A stretch of DNA of 64,000 nt from Nannocystis punicea (GTDB lineage: Bacteria > Myxococcota_A > Polyangia > Nannocystales > Nannocystaceae). The number at the start of each line of letters is the position of its first letter. The stretch's first letter is position 1. Below the pieces are notes generated by a model. That model did not search any database and was not told the DNA's origin. It was given only the letters and a program-made list of their open reading frames with translations. Positions 35,926 through 44,633 of the stretch are shown here, one piece after another. The stretch lies in contig NZ_CP114040.1 of NCBI RefSeq assembly GCF_026965555.1, forward strand, positions 8,282,001-8,346,000, read 5' to 3'. Both the position numbers and the translations under genes were made by a program.

Positions 35926-37674
35926 TCAGGGCTCGGCGAGACGCTTCGCCAGATCCACGCACGCCTTGGACTTCTCCCCCTCGGCGGCGCAGCCCTTCTG
36001 GAAGGCCTCCCGGGCCTTCTCGCGGTCCAGGGGCACACCCCACTGTCCGAGGTGCGCTTGCGCCTGCATCACGCACGAGCTCGCGTACTTCAGCTCGCAT
36101 CCGCGTGAGAACACCGCGAGCGCCTTCGCCACGTCCTTCGGCCCGAGATGCCCCTCGAGCTTCAGCATCCCGAGCTCGGCGCAGCGCTTGCCCTCGCCGG
36201 CGTCGCAGGTGCGCGTCAGTATCGCCTCGGCCGCATCCGGTCGCTTCGGCGTGCCCTCGCCCTTGAGGTACTTGGCGACGGCGCTGAAGCAGCCGGGCTT
36301 CAGCCCGAGATCGCAGGCGCGCTGGGCATACTTGACGGCGCGCGGATCGTTGCGGTCCTTGCCCTCGTACTTCTGCGTGAGGTGCAGGCAAGACATCGCG
36401 TGTCCCTGCATGCACGCCCGCTCGAACTGTTGATCGGCCCGGACGTCGTCCTTCGACTTTCCGAGCACCCCATCCTCGTGATGGCGCCCGACGTAATAGC
36501 AGGCGGCCGCCACGTCGCCCTCACAGGCCTTCTCGTAGGCCTTCGCCCCCTCGACGTACTGCGCGTACTTCGGGTCTCCATCCGGCACGACGCCGACGGC
36601 CAGGCAGTTGTCCGCCTTCGACTCCTTGCAGAGATCCTTCACCCCCGTGAGGAGGTGCCCGAGGTTGTAGCAACTCCCCGTGCTGCCCTTCGCGCACTGG
36701 TCCTCGCAGGTCTGCCGATCGTCTGGCCCGCAGAGGAACACCTGGGCGCTGGCCCTGGGGGCGCATTTGCCCGCGGTGAGCACGAACCCCTCGGGACAGG
36801 GATCCGCGAGCGGAGCGAGGCCCGACAGGCTCATCGTCGCCGGCACCGGAGTGGCGTCGACCTCGGGTCCCGTCGCCGCGATCGGCACCAGTTCGAGGCG
36901 GATCGCCGAGCGGCACTGAGCGGGCGGCGTGGCGTCGTCCGGCGTCGCCGACCGGCACTCGGCGAGGTCACCGTCGTGGTTCACGCTCTTGCGCCGGCTC
37001 GTGCTCGCGGCTCCGGCGTGGGCGCCGAACACATCGGCGACCAGTCGCGCCTCGCCGCGCGTGCCGACGTCCAGCGCGAACGCGCCGACGCTGGCCGAGC
37101 GCACGAAGTGGGTCGCGCCGTCGCAGCGGCCCGCGAGCTCGAACCTGCGGACCGCGTCGACCATCGTGCTGTGCTTGCCGATCAACACGAGGGCCAGGTC
37201 GAGCGCTGCCCCGCGCTCGAGGCCGCCGGAGATCTTGACGCCGTTGAACGGCAGGTTGGCGGCGATCTCGCCCTGATCCTCGAGCTTGATCACCTCTTCC
37301 TTGCGGCTGACACCGGCGAAATCGTAGCTACCGGTGGCCTTGCAGCCGGTCAACAGCCGCATCGTCTTGCAGTCGTAGGCCACGACGGCGACGCCCTCCT
37401 TCATGGCGACCTCGAGGTCGACACGCCCCGACGACGGCAGGTCGACGACCAACGGCTGCGCATCCGTCGCCTCCGGCCGGCACTCCACGTCCACGGTGCC
37501 GAGCGCCTCGCCCGCGGTGGGCTGGGTCGGCCGCACCACTTTGCCCACCGCACCCGCGCCGCATCCCGTACCCGTGAGGAGCACCATTAGAGCGGCCGCA
37601 CTTCCGCGCCGGGAAACCCGAGGACGAGGGGATGGACCGAGGGGCTGATTCGAAAGAGTCGTGATGTCTGACAA
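35926..37674 (-). CDS. Sel1-like-repeat lipoprotein
   Basis: A TTG at 37674 gives 582 residues and provides the charged part of a lipoprotein signal (RVSRRGSAAALMVLLTGTGC); an ATG at 37587 is the alternative. After a short linker, residues about 40-280 form an unassigned domain with several cysteines (MRLLTGCKATGSYDFAG). From about 300 on there are Cys-bearing Sel1-like helical repeats: CEDQCAKGSTGSCYNLGHLL, ACEGDVAAACYYVGRHHEDG, RACMQGHAMSCLHL and RGCELKYASSCVMQAQAHLG. Repeats with paired cysteines resemble Helicobacter Hcp proteins and are likely secreted. Function is unknown. Confidence 0.82.
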   Translation of the reverse strand: MSDITTLSNQPLGPSPRPRVSRRGSAAALMVLLTGTGCGAGAVGKVVRPTQPTAGEALGTVDVECRPEATDAQPLVVDLPSSGRVDLEVAMKEGVAVVAYDCKTMRLLTGCKATGSYDFAGVSRKEEVIKLEDQGEIAANLPFNGVKISGGLERGAALDLALVLIGKHSTMVDAVRRFELAGRCDGATHFVRSASVGAFALDVGTRGEARLVADVFGAHAGAASTSRRKSVNHDGDLAECRSATPDDATPPAQCRSAIRLELVPIAATGPEVDATPVPATMSLSGLAPLADPCPEGFVLTAGKCAPRASAQVFLCGPDDRQTCEDQCAKGSTGSCYNLGHLLTGVKDLCKESKADNCLAVGVVPDGDPKYAQYVEGAKAYEKACEGDVAAACYYVGRHHEDGVLGKSKDDVRADQQFERACMQGHAMSCLHLTQKYEGKDRNDPRAVKYAQRACDLGLKPGCFSAVAKYLKGEGTPKRPDAAEAILTRTCDAGEGKRCAELGMLKLEGHLGPKDVAKALAVFSRGCELKYASSCVMQAQAHLGQWGVPLDREKAREAFQKGCAAEGEKSKACVDLAKRLAEP

Positions 37675-37771
37675 GCAGAGTGCCTCGCAACCTGGATGCC
37701 GACCGCTCGACGCTGTCGCGGCGCGCACCCGGTCCTGGCGGCCACGCAAACTCACACGCCGTAGGCGCGAG

Positions 37772-37799
37772 CGACCTGTCCCTGGAGACATCCTCTGTT
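37772..37799. repeat. 14-bp array (2 degenerate units)
   Basis: CTGTCCC (37776) and ATCCTC after GAC (37790) are 14 bp apart in the divergent spacer between two lipoprotein genes, 40 bp before the second gene's start. Confidence 0.5.
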
Positions 37800-37837
37800 C
37801 CCCTATCGTGGCGCGCGGCCGCGTCGTACAGTATGGC

Positions 37838-38875
37838 ATGCTTCGACGTCTCGCGTTCTTCGTCGCGCTCGCGGCCTGCGGCCCCGAGGGTCCGCCCCCC
37901 GAGACCACGACGAACCCCGCCACGACCAGCGGCACCACTGAAGAACCGGCGCCCGTCACCACGACCTCGCCGTCGCCGACGACCTCCGGGGACGTCACCG
38001 GCGTCCCCGACACCACGCAATCCCAGCCCTCCACCGGCCTGACCGACCCCGTCGACACCACCGCGCCCGACGCGACGAGCACCGGCCCCGGCGAGACGAC
38101 GACCACGACCGGCGACATCCCGGACACGACCGGCGACACCCCGGACACGACCGGCGAGACGACGAGCACGACGAGCACGACGGATACGACGAGCACGACG
38201 GACACGCCCGTCACGACCGCCGACATCCCGGAGACCACCGGCGGAGAGCTGTGCGAGGACGCCGACGACGTCGACGTTACGTGGAGCCTCGAGGTCCCGC
38301 CCGCGCTGGCCGGCAAGGACATCTCGGCCAACTGCACGATCGTCGACTCGAACATGATCGGCCTGGACGTCACGGTGAGCCTCAAGTGCCCCGTCCAGGG
38401 GCAGCTCGAGGACATCGTGCTGCACTACGCGCTCGACCCCAAACGCGAGCTCGTGTGGAGCCCGGGCGCGGCGCAGCTCACCTACCGCACCGCGGACGCC
38501 CCGTGGGGCCGCGAGTGGCTGAGGCTCCATGCCGAGCTCACCGACCTGCGGGCGGTCCGGGCCGACGCCCTCGCCCCACCCGGCGTCGCCGTCGAGGACT
38601 TCTACCAGCGCAAGATCACCATCGCCGCCCCGTGCGACCCGCAGCCCGATCCGTGTGGCCAGCGCCAGCTCCTCGAGCTGAGCATCGAGTACCCGCTTCG
38701 CGACATGAACACCCAGCTCACGCTCCGCAGCGGGCAGGGGGGCGCTTACGGCTTTCCGCTCCCGACGATCGTCTGGCTCGACCACGCCAGCCGCCTCCTC
38801 GATCCGATCACGTGCGACGACACCGCGCCGGCGCAGTTCGTCATGCTCCTCGTCGACGACGCCTCGGTGTTCTGA
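37838..38875 (+). CDS. Lipoprotein with very long Thr-rich linker
   Basis: The ATG at 37838 gives 345 residues starting MLRRLAFFVALAACGPEGPP, a lipoprotein signal. Residues 20-135 are an extreme linker made of Thr, Ser, Asp, Gly and Pro, with repeated DTTGDTPDTTGET-like units. The C-terminal 200 residues are a beta-rich domain: DVTWSLEVPPALAGKDISAN, LKCPVQGQLEDIVLHYALDP and LLELSIEYPLRDMNTQLTL. A few cysteines (CDPQPDPCGQ) may pair. No family was recognised. The linker likely holds the domain away from the outer membrane. Confidence 0.82.
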   Translation: MLRRLAFFVALAACGPEGPPPETTTNPATTSGTTEEPAPVTTTSPSPTTSGDVTGVPDTTQSQPSTGLTDPVDTTAPDATSTGPGETTTTTGDIPDTTGDTPDTTGETTSTTSTTDTTSTTDTPVTTADIPETTGGELCEDADDVDVTWSLEVPPALAGKDISANCTIVDSNMIGLDVTVSLKCPVQGQLEDIVLHYALDPKRELVWSPGAAQLTYRTADAPWGREWLRLHAELTDLRAVRADALAPPGVAVEDFYQRKITIAAPCDPQPDPCGQRQLLELSIEYPLRDMNTQLTLRSGQGGAYGFPLPTIVWLDHASRLLDPITCDDTAPAQFVMLLVDDASVF

Positions 38876-39179
38876 GCCCCGCTCGATCCGGCGCCGTGTC
38901 AGCAAGCAGGTCGAGCTCCTGATCCAGCTCGGCGTCGGCCCGCAGCCGCCGATTTGCTCGCCGAGCGACACCTGCACATCGCGTGCAACATCGACGAGCG
39001 CACGCTCGCGCTCGATCGTCCCCTGCTCGCCGGGAGCAACACCGACGGCGCCGAGCAACCGCAGCGCGCCGGGAGCAACGGCGACCGGAGCCTGTCCATG
39101 ACTTGAGACGCTCCGAGCTCGCCGTGACCGGAGCGCCCCGGCGCCGCGCCTTCGGCTCCGCGATTTCCCGGACAGGCTC
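38876..39179. other. Convergent spacer with an 11-bp inverted repeat
   Basis: GGAGCCTGTCC (39087-39097) and GGACAGGCTCC (39170-39180) are perfect inverted repeats 72 bp apart; the second arm ends at the P450 stop. Part of the rest (38900-39060) reads QVELLIQLGVGPQPPICSPS on the plus strand, which looks protein-like but has no start; it may be a gene fragment. Confidence 0.5.
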
Positions 39180-40415
39180 CTATTGCGCGACGGCGACGCG
39201 CACCGGCAGGTCGAGGATGTCGCGGAAGATCGGGTGGTTGCCGTAGACCGGCTCGCCCGCGAACTCGAGGGTGGGGTAGCGGGCGAGGAACTGCTGCAGC
39301 GCGGTCTCGGCCTCGAGCCGCGCGAGCGAGGCGCCGAGGCAGAAGTGCGGGCCGTGGCCGAACCACGGGCTCGAATTGGTGCGCCGGCGGATGTCGTAGA
39401 CGTCGGGGTCGGGCACGAACTCGGGGTCGCGGAGGGCGCTCGCCATGTTGAGGAACAGGGGCTGGCCGCGGTGGAACTCGACGCCGTTCCAGCTGAACGG
39501 CTCGACGACGAAGCGCGCCAGACCGCCGCCGCGGCCGAACGAGTTGTAGCGCAGCGTCTCGTCGAGCGTGAGGCGGGCCAGCGACGGGTCGGCGCGCAGG
39601 AGCGCCAGTTGGTCGGGGTGGCGCAGCAGCTCGAGGATCGCGTAGGTGGTGAGGTGCACCGTCGTGTCGGAGCCGCCGATGATGAGGCCGCCGATCAGCG
39701 ACTCGAGCTCGCCGTCGCTCAGGCGATCGGCGTCGTCGCACGCGCTGATGAGGTGCGTCATCAGGTCGTCGGCCATCGGCCGCTCGCGCCGGTCGGCGAT
39801 GACGGCGCGCACGATCTCTCGGCCGCGCGAGACCGCCGGCATGTACGAGGCGAACCTCTCCGGCGACAGCCCGGGGAAGATGGTGGCGATCAGCGCGTCG
39901 GCGAAGGCGATGAACTCGGCCTCGGCGCCCGGGGGAATGTTGAGCAGCGCCGCGATCACCCGCACCGGATAGGTCTGGGCGAAGTCGCGGAACACGTTGA
40001 TGACGCCGCGCTCCGGCAGCCGGCCGATCACCTCGGCGATGATCTGCTCCACGCGAGGCCGGTGCGCCTCGAGCTGGCGCGGCCCGAACAGCGGCGTGAC
40101 GAGCTTGCGCACCCGCGCGTGCGCCTCGGGCCGCATCATGAGCAGGTCGTTCTCCCGCATCTCGACGTAGTCCGGCCAGGCCGCGCGCAGCTCGGGCGAG
40201 AAGCCGCCGCCGAGCGTCGGATCGGTGCCGAGCCGCGGGTCGCGGACCAGCGCCATGACGTCGTGATAGCGAAACACGATGTGCCCCTTGACCTGCTCCC
40301 ACGCGTAGATCGGGGCCTGCTCGCGGAATCGACGGTAGGTCGGATAGGGATCCTCGACGAACGCGGGGTCGAACGGATCGAACTTCAACTCGGACGGAGC
40401 GCTCGCTTCCAGCAT
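39180..40415 (-). CDS. Cytochrome P450
   Basis: The ATG at 40413-40415 gives 411 residues, the usual length for a soluble bacterial P450. It starts MLEASAPSELKFDPFDPAFV. Motifs include the I-helix LIGGLIIGGSDTTVHLTTYA, the K-helix EXXR in LDETLRYNSFG, and the haem-binding loop FGHGPHFCLGASLARLEAET with its cysteine. Such enzymes oxidise small molecules with O2 and electrons from ferredoxin and its reductase; no ferredoxin is adjacent. The frame is open further upstream but that part is low-complexity. Its stop lies in the 11-bp inverted repeat shared with the convergent spacer. Confidence 0.94.
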   Translation of the reverse strand: MLEASAPSELKFDPFDPAFVEDPYPTYRRFREQAPIYAWEQVKGHIVFRYHDVMALVRDPRLGTDPTLGGGFSPELRAAWPDYVEMRENDLLMMRPEAHARVRKLVTPLFGPRQLEAHRPRVEQIIAEVIGRLPERGVINVFRDFAQTYPVRVIAALLNIPPGAEAEFIAFADALIATIFPGLSPERFASYMPAVSRGREIVRAVIADRRERPMADDLMTHLISACDDADRLSDGELESLIGGLIIGGSDTTVHLTTYAILELLRHPDQLALLRADPSLARLTLDETLRYNSFGRGGGLARFVVEPFSWNGVEFHRGQPLFLNMASALRDPEFVPDPDVYDIRRRTNSSPWFGHGPHFCLGASLARLEAETALQQFLARYPTLEFAGEPVYGNHPIFRDILDLPVRVAVAQ

Positions 40416-40766
40416 TGGCCCGACGTAGCACATCCGCGGGAGCGTCGACAGGCTCCGGCGACCGCGCGCGCGGCCGAGACCGCACGGACGCGTCCGCTCC
40501 GGGCCGCCGCGGCCGCGCGCAGCAACCGCTGCGCGCGCGCGAGCGACCGCGACGAAATCACCGCGAGCGCCGCTCGGGGGGACACCCCATTGTCGCGGCG
40601 GGTAACTGTGTTGATTGGAGCGAGGCGCGCTCCCCGGCGCGGGCGGCCTCGCATGTCTCAAAGGACATGTACCCTCGCTCGCCGCGCTGCGGCCGATCGC
40701 CCCCAAGCGCCCGTTCGCCGCCCGCGCGGGGGCGGTGGAGCGCCCGTGAACGCCGGCGGCCGGCGG
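40416..40766. other. Intergenic region with a repeat array
   Basis: This 351-bp stretch lies between two minus-strand genes. The array at 40649-40676 is the only recognisable element. Confidence 0.5.
40649..40676. repeat. 14-bp RCATGY array (2 units)
   Basis: ATGTCTC (40653) and ATGTACC (40667) are 14 bp apart. CATGTC and GACATG can pair over a six-base loop. Confidence 0.65.
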
Positions 40767-41258
40767 TCAATCCCACCAGCAGAACACGAGGTCGCCGACG
40801 CGCTCCGGCCGCCAGTGACGCGCCTGCTCGAGCTCCTCGCCGGTGAGCCTGGTCTCCCAGTCCTGCGGCGCGAGCCGGGTCTCGAGCTGGGCCGCGGCGG
40901 CGAGCTGATGCGGTCCGTAGAATGCGGCGGCCAGCGCGGGGGCGTCGACGAACCGATAATCGAGGCGCTGGCCCCATTCGGCGAATGCGAGCACCGGCTG
41001 CATGGCGTTGAGCAGCAGCCACAGGCGCCGGCCCTCGTGATCGACGCGGGCGCGGTAGTACTCGGCGGACGCGTGCGGACCCTCGCACGGGCCGAGCTCG
41101 GTCCGGGGCACCGCACGCGCCATCGCGTGGCAGGCGGTGCGGAACGCGGCGAGGTTCCAGCGCGGGTCGAGGCTGCCGCCGAAGCCGGTAAGGCCCGGGC
41201 GCACCAGCGCCAGCGCGCCCGCGGCCGCCCTGCCCTCGTCCCCGCCCCGCCTGGCCAT
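40767..41258 (-). CDS. Hypothetical protein
   Basis: This frame encodes 163 residues starting MARRGGDEGRAAAGALALVR. The composition is balanced with many aromatic residues: GGSLDPRWNLAAFRTACHAM, ASAEYYRARVDHEGRRLWLL, LNAMQPVLAFAEWGQRLDYR, and a C-terminal RHWRPERVGDLVFCWWD. It lacks a signal peptide and is probably cytoplasmic. The pattern of alternating strands and helices suggests a compact alpha+beta fold. No family was recognised. It may be the last intact gene beside the decayed region upstream. Confidence 0.65.
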   Translation of the reverse strand: MARRGGDEGRAAAGALALVRPGLTGFGGSLDPRWNLAAFRTACHAMARAVPRTELGPCEGPHASAEYYRARVDHEGRRLWLLLNAMQPVLAFAEWGQRLDYRFVDAPALAAAFYGPHQLAAAAQLETRLAPQDWETRLTGEELEQARHWRPERVGDLVFCWWD

Positions 41259-41284
41259 CGCGGGCCAGCATAGCCGCGCTCACG

Positions 41285-41790
41285 CGCCGTCGCACTGCCG
41301 TCGTGATCGAGGTCGGCGCCGCCGTCCTGCCGACACTTCAGCCAGTCGAGGTTCATCACCGCCCGCAGCTCGACGACGATCGACGCGGCGCCCAGCGGCT
41401 CGACGTGGCCTCGCTCGGGCCCTCTTCGGAGGTCTTCCGGTCTTGGCTCGAGCCGCCGCTGCGCTCGTAGAGGTTGCCGTTCGGAGCCTCGACGGATCGC
41501 CGACCCCAGAAGGTCGCGCAGGAAGCTGCGGTCGTACTCGGCTGCGTCGAACAGGACGTGCTCGCGGCCCTCGAACCGGCCCTTCCTGTCACGCGCGTCG
41601 AACGAGACCTCGAGCTGCATCCTCTTCTGGTCGGGCCAGTGCGAGGAGTTGCCGCGCAGGCGCGCCGAGGCGTTGCGGATCACGGTGTCGTCGACTCGAA
41701 CGCGAGCAGCTCCTGCAGGTCGTCGCCATCGGCGATCCGGTCGACGGCCGCGACAGGGTCCGCGTCACGATCGCGGTCGCCAGCCCCCGA
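41285..41790 (-). pseudogene. Multiply frameshifted relic of an unknown gene
   Basis: The reverse strand has coding-like pieces in alternating frames. Frame one reads DPVAAVDRIADGDDLQELLA up to a TGA at 41680-41682. A second frame continues TVIRNASARLRGNSSHWPDQ, MQLEVSFDARDRKGRFEGRE and YDRSFLRDLLG. The first frame resumes with APNGNLYERSGGSSQDRKTS around 41500-41410. The second resumes with AASIVVELRAVMNLDWLKCR. Each piece shows the G/C third-position bias of real genes here, and the bias switches frame with the reading. This fits a single gene with at least three frameshifts. Assembly error is the alternative. Confidence 0.55.
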
Positions 41791-42195
41791 TCACCGATTG
41801 GATCGCTCGCCGCCGGAGGTCGATCGATCGACGAATACGACGAGTGAGAGGACGCCCGGACGCGCGACGCTCAGGGAACGACCGACGGCGAGGCAGGCCC
41901 GATCGCGGCATCGGGGTCGCAAGCAGGTCCTTTCACGCGGCTTCGTCGGCGCTTCACCTGGCCCGATTGGCGCGACCTGCCCGTCGGCTCCCATCGCATT
42001 CGGCGAGACCGCGCGGATCCGCTCATGCACGATTCTCGAGCCGACCGACGATTCAGGGCAATTGAATCGGAGGCGTCCGGCACTGGTTGTCAGGCGCAGG
42101 CAGTGGGCGCGGCGACGAGACCTCGCAGTGAGGCTCTCTGCGCCGTGATTCAGGAGCTGCGACGACTGCGCTGTTTCAACCAGGGAATTGGACCG
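41791..42195. other. Intergenic region, no gene supported
   Basis: This 405-bp stretch is less GC-biased than its neighbours and has stops in several frames. It may include further remains of the relic at 41285-41790, and the promoter of the following lipoprotein gene. Confidence 0.45.
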
Positions 42196-43185
42196 ATGCA
42201 ACGAACCCTCGCTATTCTCATCACGTTCGCGCTACCTCAGCTCTTCGCGTGCGATCCGGGCGATTCGGACAGTAGCGCCGCGCCCGAGGCGCTCGACGAC
42301 GCCGACGCGACTGATTTGCCGCTGACCGCCCCGATCGACGTCGAGCCGGCCACGCACGAGGCGGCCGCCGCCTCGCTGAAGCAGATCAACGCGCTGCTGG
42401 ACAAGGACCCCGCGGACGCGCGGGCGCTCGCGGCCCTCGCCGCGATTCAGCCCAAGCTCGACGAGCTGAACCACCTGGTGGCCCGGGTGAACGTGGCCCC
42501 GGGCCACGAGGTCGGCTTCTACGAGTCCGAAACAGGCGTCCTCATCACTTCGGAGAGCCGTCCTCTCGGCGCCCCGCGGGCGCTCGATGTGCGGGCGCTC
42601 GCGGCCGGCTCGATGGCCGACGAGTACCGCCGCCTGGCCGGCGCGGACGCGAAGGTGCCGGAGGCCCTGGTCGAGGCCCAGGCGCTCGCGGAGGAGCGTC
42701 TCGCGGCGCGCGGCGGCCAGCGCAAGCACGAGCTGCCCGCCCCGTCGCTGGCCGCCGCCGACGCCGGCACGGTGACGCCGCTCACCGCGGCGGACGGCCA
42801 GTGGTTCACGGACAATGTGTGCTACGGCTCCGAGGCGGACTTCAAGACGTGCCTGCCGAATTGGGGCGGCGGCGCCTACGCCTACACGGACGCCAAGACC
42901 TCGTCGGCGACGCTCGCTCCGTACATCGGCAACGTGGTCCTCCGCGCCCAGTACGACGGCAGCACGACCTTCACCCAGAACGTGCTGCAGAACGCCATGC
43001 GCGAGGCGTGGTTGAACAGTCCGTGGGACTGGGATTGCGGGATCTTCGCCTGCTCGGACTGGGACTACGACGAGGAGCTGCACCGCTGGGACGCCAACGA
43101 CGCGAGCGGCGACCACTTCCACTTTGCCGCGGGGTTCAACTCGAGCTGCTACGGCTCCGATCTGGACTGCCCCTGGATGCTCTGA
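42196..43185 (+). CDS. Lipoprotein of unknown function
   Basis: The ATG at 42196 gives 329 residues starting MQRTLAILITFALPQLFAC, a lipoprotein signal, then an acidic linker. Residues 50-190 are helical and charged: AAAASLKQINALLDKDPADA and EALVEAQALAEERLAARGGQ. The C-terminal 130 residues are aromatic- and Cys-containing: WFTDNVCYGSEADFKTCLPN, DWDCGIFACSDWDYDEELHR and HFHFAAGFNSSCYGSDLDCP. The spacing suggests disulfides in a secreted domain, but no family was recognised. Confidence 0.75.
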   Translation: MQRTLAILITFALPQLFACDPGDSDSSAAPEALDDADATDLPLTAPIDVEPATHEAAAASLKQINALLDKDPADARALAALAAIQPKLDELNHLVARVNVAPGHEVGFYESETGVLITSESRPLGAPRALDVRALAAGSMADEYRRLAGADAKVPEALVEAQALAEERLAARGGQRKHELPAPSLAAADAGTVTPLTAADGQWFTDNVCYGSEADFKTCLPNWGGGAYAYTDAKTSSATLAPYIGNVVLRAQYDGSTTFTQNVLQNAMREAWLNSPWDWDCGIFACSDWDYDEELHRWDANDASGDHFHFAAGFNSSCYGSDLDCPWML

Positions 43186-43261
43186 CATCGAGCCCACCCG
43201 GCCGCCGACATTGATCGCACACCAAGGACCCGCGGCGCGCGCTGCGGGTCCCTCGAGGCAT

Positions 43262-44026
43262 TTACGTCGCCGCCCTCGCCCCGACCACGACGTTGCGCAA
43301 CGAGAAGTCCGCGGGCCCGAACGCCACCACTGCGCCGATCGTCCGCGAGTCGGAGCGCATCGCGTCGATGTCGACCGATTGCTGGAAGATCTGCTCGGCG
43401 ACCTCGCGCAGGCGGGCGCGGAACGCCGCGATCGACTCCGGGGTCAGCTTGGCGACGACGAACCGGAAATACTCGTCCTCGCGGCGAAAGCGTCGCTGCA
43501 TGAACACGGGCAGCGAGCGGGCGACGATCAGCCGCTCGATCGGCCCATCCTCGTTCCAGACGACGTTGCTCGGGACCTTGAGGGTGAAACGATCGCCGGG
43601 CCTGAGCTCGATGATCTCCATGCGATCGAGCTCGCCCAGCCACTGTCGCGCGCGCTCGAGCGGCACGCGGTAGCGCCGGCAGATCGACGCGAGGCCGTGG
43701 CGGTGGACGATCATCCAGAAGAAGTAGAAGAGCCCCACGTCCGCGACCAGGCGGCGCTCCTGGGCGATGGTCAGGCGGTAAGGCTCGGCCTCGGCCTGCG
43801 CGCGGGCCCGGCGCCCGAGATCGAACAGCGAGACGCCGACCGCGTCGCAGGCCCGCTGCAGGCGCTCGAGGGAGATCCGCCGGCCGGAGAACATCCGCTT
43901 GACGGTGACCTCGGAGAGGTGAAGTCGACGTGCGAGCTCGGCGTAGGTCAACCCCTGCTCGCGGAGGATCTGGCGGAGGGCGGCGAGGATGCGGTCGGCG
44001 TCGGTCATCGGTTCGATGCGTATCAT
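43262..44026 (-). CDS. XRE-family transcriptional regulator
   Basis: The ATG at 44024-44026 gives 254 residues; an internal ATG at 44006-44008 (MTDADRIL) is equally good. Residues 10-70 form an XRE-type HTH: GLTYAELARRLHLSEVTVKR, then MFSGRRISLERLQRACDAVG. The remaining 180 residues include FFWMIVHRHGLASICRRYRV and QRRFRREDEYFRFVVAKLTP. A family of such regulators with a long C-terminal domain of unknown ligand is common in proteobacteria. A perfect palindrome lies a few bases before its start, and the thioesterase gene diverges from the same spacer, so it may regulate both. Confidence 0.85.
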   Translation of the reverse strand: MIRIEPMTDADRILAALRQILREQGLTYAELARRLHLSEVTVKRMFSGRRISLERLQRACDAVGVSLFDLGRRARAQAEAEPYRLTIAQERRLVADVGLFYFFWMIVHRHGLASICRRYRVPLERARQWLGELDRMEIIELRPGDRFTLKVPSNVVWNEDGPIERLIVARSLPVFMQRRFRREDEYFRFVVAKLTPESIAAFRARLREVAEQIFQQSVDIDAMRSDSRTIGAVVAFGPADFSLRNVVVGARAAT

Positions 44027-44030
44027 GCTC

Positions 44031-44047
44031 CGATACCATCGGTATCG
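44031..44047. promoter_or_regulatory. CGATACC-ATC-GGTATCG palindrome, operator candidate
   Basis: Perfect 7-bp arms with a 3-bp spacer lie 5 bp upstream of the XRE start and 64 bp upstream of the thioesterase start. The size and position suit an HTH dimer site for autoregulation. Confidence 0.5.
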
Positions 44048-44110
44048 ACTTTGGATACGAACCGAGGCGCCCGTGGACGGCCCACGTGCCCCGATCCATG
44101 CTCCTCGCCG

Positions 44111-44608
44111 ATGGAACCCGCCCGTACCCGCACGATCACCTGGGACGACCCGCTCGCCGTTGCCCGCGCCGGTGCCGAGCGCTCGGGTCTCGCCTACCTC
44201 CAGGCGATCGCCTCCGGCGAGCTGCCTCAGTTCCCGATCGGCGCCGCCCTCGACATGCGGATCCACGAGGCCGCGCCCGGCCGCGTCGTCGTGGTCTGCA
44301 CCCCGTCGGAGTTCCACTACAACATCATCGGCACCGTCCACGGAGGCCTCGCGGCCTCGCTCGTCGACAGCGCCTCGGGCTGCGCGGTCCTGTCGACCCT
44401 CGAGATCGGGGACAGCTGGACGACCATCAACCTGTCCGTGGATTACCTGCGGCCGATCACCCGCGAGAGCGGCCTCCTGGTCTGCGAGGGTCGAGTGGTC
44501 CGCAGCGGCCGGCGCGTCGGCCTCGCCGACGCCGAGCTCCGCGACGGCGCCGGCCGGGTGCTCGCCCGCGGTTCGTCGACGTGCTTGCTGACGCGCGCCG
44601 GCGAGTGA
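44111..44608 (+). CDS. PaaI-type hotdog thioesterase
   Basis: This 165-residue protein starts MEPARTRTITWDDPLAVARA. It has the hotdog motif of PaaI-like acyl-CoA thioesterases: EFHYNIIGTVHGGLAASLVD, then SASGCAVLSTLEIGDSWTTI and NLSVDYLRPITRESGLLVCE. The HGG turn followed by an acidic helix residue marks the active site. It likely hydrolyses a small acyl- or aryl-acyl-CoA in the cytosol. It diverges from the XRE regulator gene across a palindromic operator candidate, suggesting control by that regulator. A second hotdog thioesterase is at 54.6 kb. Confidence 0.9.
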   Translation: MEPARTRTITWDDPLAVARAGAERSGLAYLQAIASGELPQFPIGAALDMRIHEAAPGRVVVVCTPSEFHYNIIGTVHGGLAASLVDSASGCAVLSTLEIGDSWTTINLSVDYLRPITRESGLLVCEGRVVRSGRRVGLADAELRDGAGRVLARGSSTCLLTRAGE

Positions 44609-44633
44609 GTTGGCGCCGACCGCCCGGCACACC

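Noticed and set aside
38900..39110. Gene encoding QVELLIQLGVGPQPPICSPS
   Set aside because: No start codon or ribosome-binding site in frame and only about 60 codons; kept as a possible fragment only.
41791..42201. Minus-strand frame of 136 codons over the promoter of the 42.2 kb lipoprotein
   Set aside because: Low codon bias, no domain, and it would overlap the start of a well-supported lipoprotein gene.
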